Source: a virus. From it: 37,398 bases of DNA. A model generated the notes under the pieces. That model saw only the letters and a program-made list of their open reading frames with translations, had not been told where the DNA came from and searched no databases. Of this stretch, positions 36,464 to 37,398 are shown in pieces. The stretch spans positions 1 through 37,398 of the IMG/VR virus record IMGVR_UViG_3300046557_000146; one strand, 5' to 3'. Position 1 is the first letter of the stretch. The number at the start of each line of letters is the position of its first letter. The position numbers were made by a program, and so were the translations under genes.

Positions 36464-36684
36464 CAGCTCGTCCTCGCGTTGATCTTCTGTTGGATTTCCT
36501 TGGCGACGCCGTGCCAGGCGTGGCCGCTAATGAGTGCGGTGTCGAGTTCGGCCGGCGTTGATGCCGCGACCTTCTGCGACCACTTGTCGAGCGCATCGAG
36601 CACGAACAGCTGGGCGAGGGCGCCGAACTGGCTGTGCTCCATCAGGCTCTTGACGAACTGGACGTTGGTCTGCGTCTTAGCCAT
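36463..36684 (-). CDS. Conserved small phage protein, 73 aa
   Basis: A 73-aa protein starting MAKTQTNVQFVKSLMEHSQ. The pattern FVKSLMEHSQFGALAQLFVL then ISGHAWHGVAKEIQQKI matches small proteins seen in many phages of diverse proteobacteria, of unknown function. Overlaps the upstream gene by 8 bp. Confidence 0.65.
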   Translation of the reverse strand: MAKTQTNVQFVKSLMEHSQFGALAQLFVLDALDKWSQKVAASTPAELDTALISGHAWHGVAKEIQQKINARTS

Positions 36685-36949
36685 TGACTTCCTCCGTGCA
36701 TCGGATCGGCATGGCGAACTGCTTGTCCGCCCGGGTGAAAAGACGAGCGCAATCCCTGCAGTAGTAGAGACGTGCGTCGGTGAAGGTCTCGTGGTCGGTC
36801 ATGTAGAACTGGCGCTGTCCTTCGAGCGGACGCAGGCAGCCGGACCGATTGCAGTGGCCATCCTTCAGGCCCTTGTCCTCGGGATAGCCGTCCTTGTTGT
36901 TGCGCATCCGCTTCTGCTGCTCGAACCAGCTCATGTCGGCGAACTTCAC
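36677..36949 (-). CDS. Cys-containing hypothetical protein, 90 aa
   Basis: A 90-aa protein starting MKFADMSWFEQQKRMRNN. Cys residues CNRSGC (33-38) and CRDC (about 69-72) could form a zinc finger. An aromatic N-terminal helix precedes. Overlaps the next upstream gene by 4 bp. Function unknown. Confidence 0.6.
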   Translation of the reverse strand: MKFADMSWFEQQKRMRNNKDGYPEDKGLKDGHCNRSGCLRPLEGQRQFYMTDHETFTDARLYYCRDCARLFTRADKQFAMPIRCTEEVNG

Positions 36950-37194
36950 TGCGGTGACTCCTCGACGAGGTCGTCGTTGCTGATCCAGATGAAGTAGTAG
37001 GTGCTGTCATGGTCGAAGAGTGCCTGAGTGTTGGTCAGCAACTCGACGTTGTGCCGATGCACGGCGTAGCTGGCGCCCCATCCGGAGCGCTGCCTCTCGA
37101 CGCGGGTGCCGCGCTTGACTGCCAGGCGGTGGATGTCCTGGTAGTTGATGATCAGGTCGCGGCTGACGTACTTCCATTGGGGAGGTGTCGGCAT
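36946..37194 (-). CDS. Hypothetical protein, 82 aa
   Basis: An 82-aa protein starting MPTPPQWKYVSRDLIINYQ, with AGGAT before the ATG at 37194. Beta-rich, with SYAVHRHNVELLTN and YYFIWISNDDLVEESPQ. The longer frame to 37314 overlaps another gene. Function unknown. Confidence 0.55.
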   Translation of the reverse strand: MPTPPQWKYVSRDLIINYQDIHRLAVKRGTRVERQRSGWGASYAVHRHNVELLTNTQALFDHDSTYYFIWISNDDLVEESPQ

Positions 37195-37196
37195 GA

Positions 37197-37373
37197 TCAA
37201 TCCTGCGGAAAGAGGATGGCAATTGCTTCGAGCTGCGAGCAGAGGGTGTGGTGGCCGACGAATTGTCCTGCCTGCCACCACACCCACTGGAAGGTGAAGG
37301 GGAGATGCGGGCATGCATCGTCACCCTCCAGGCCAGCTGCATAACCAGCGTCGTAGAACTCGAACGGGTTCAT
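37197..37373 (-). CDS. Short hypothetical protein, 58 aa
   Basis: A 58-aa frame starting MNPFEFYDAGYAAGLEGDD, rich in Trp and aromatics (FTFQWVWWQAGQFVGHH) and ending AIAILFPQD. FYDAGYxAG is a motif common in small phage proteins. Its ATG overlaps the preceding stop as TGATG. Confidence 0.55.
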   Translation of the reverse strand: MNPFEFYDAGYAAGLEGDDACPHLPFTFQWVWWQAGQFVGHHTLCSQLEAIAILFPQD

Positions 37374-37398
37374 CAGCTGAACTCGTAGAAGGCGATCG
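37373..37398 (-). CDS. 3' end of a gene cut by the window edge
   Basis: Only the last seven codons are visible (IAFYEFS then TGA). The TGATG junction with the next gene suggests it is coding. Nothing can be said about the product. Confidence 0.35.

Noticed and set aside
1-37398. tRNA, rRNA, insertion sequences or attachment site
   Set aside because: No cloverleaf with a plausible anticodon, no transposase or integrase motif and no tRNA-like att core was seen by eye; a dedicated tRNA and IS search would be needed to be sure.

Overview
The window is a gene-dense, high-GC stretch of bacteriophage or prophage DNA. Codon use, promoter-like CTTGCA/CTATTC elements and recurring protein motifs fit an alphaproteobacterial host. 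It carries the replication, recombination, regulation and accessory-gene part of the genome; no capsid, tail, terminase, integrase, tRNA or CRISPR sequence was recognised. Nearly all genes lie on the minus strand in tight operons with 1, 4 or 8 bp overlaps (TGATG, ATGA, ATGGCTGA). Three genes lie on the plus strand: a RuvC-like resolvase, an HTH/S24-type repressor and a small GIY-YIG-like protein. A repressor of this type suggests a temperate phage.

Layout, by minus-strand operon. (1) 4694 to 5: YqaJ/lambda-type exonuclease, single-strand annealing protein, then small unknown genes ending with a MazG-like pyrophosphohydrolase. (2) 7620 to 4725: acidic protein, unknown genes, a cupin-like protein and a DnaQ-type exonuclease. 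(3) 8420 to 7776: SSB with a long Asp/Arg/Gly-rich linker. (4) 11074 to 8483: replication initiator with an internal iteron-like array (putative origin), primase zinc ribbon and Twinkle/gp4-like primase-helicase. (5) Plus-strand resolvase (11201-11812) and repressor (12087-12800). (6) 15517 to 12825: a Cys-rich conserved protein, small genes and a second HTH protein. (7) 17489 to 15538: UvrD-like helicase plus a small gene, with two further genes at 18209-17570. (8) 25869 to 18271: six genes, namely a 482-aa conserved protein, M20/M28-type metallopeptidase, rIIA-like GHKL ATPase, rIIB-like protein, a 689-aa protein and a 134-aa protein. (9) 25896-26232: non-coding and structured. (10) 28269 to 26233: phosphoribosyltransferase-like and double Myb-like proteins among small genes. 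(11) 29222 to 28329 and 29797 to 29339: single genes with operators. (12) 33794 to 30329: includes a MESH1-like ppGpp hydrolase and a zinc-ribbon DLTGQ-type protein. (13) 37373 to 33827: a run of small hypothetical genes.

Two features tie the region together. A 14-bp inverted-repeat element, consensus TTGCATTCAAGCAA (ideal symmetric form TTGCATGCATGCAA), recurs at about a dozen places, almost always just upstream of the first gene of an operon. It is probably the operator of the phage repressor. Second, the replication initiator gene contains an array of 15-bp palindromes spaced about 22-23 bp apart, and these are in frame with a 15-residue protein repeat. This resembles the lambda O/ori arrangement. 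Exonuclease, annealing protein, SSB, DnaQ exonuclease, resolvase, UvrD helicase, initiator and primase-helicase together form a nearly complete replication and recombination set.
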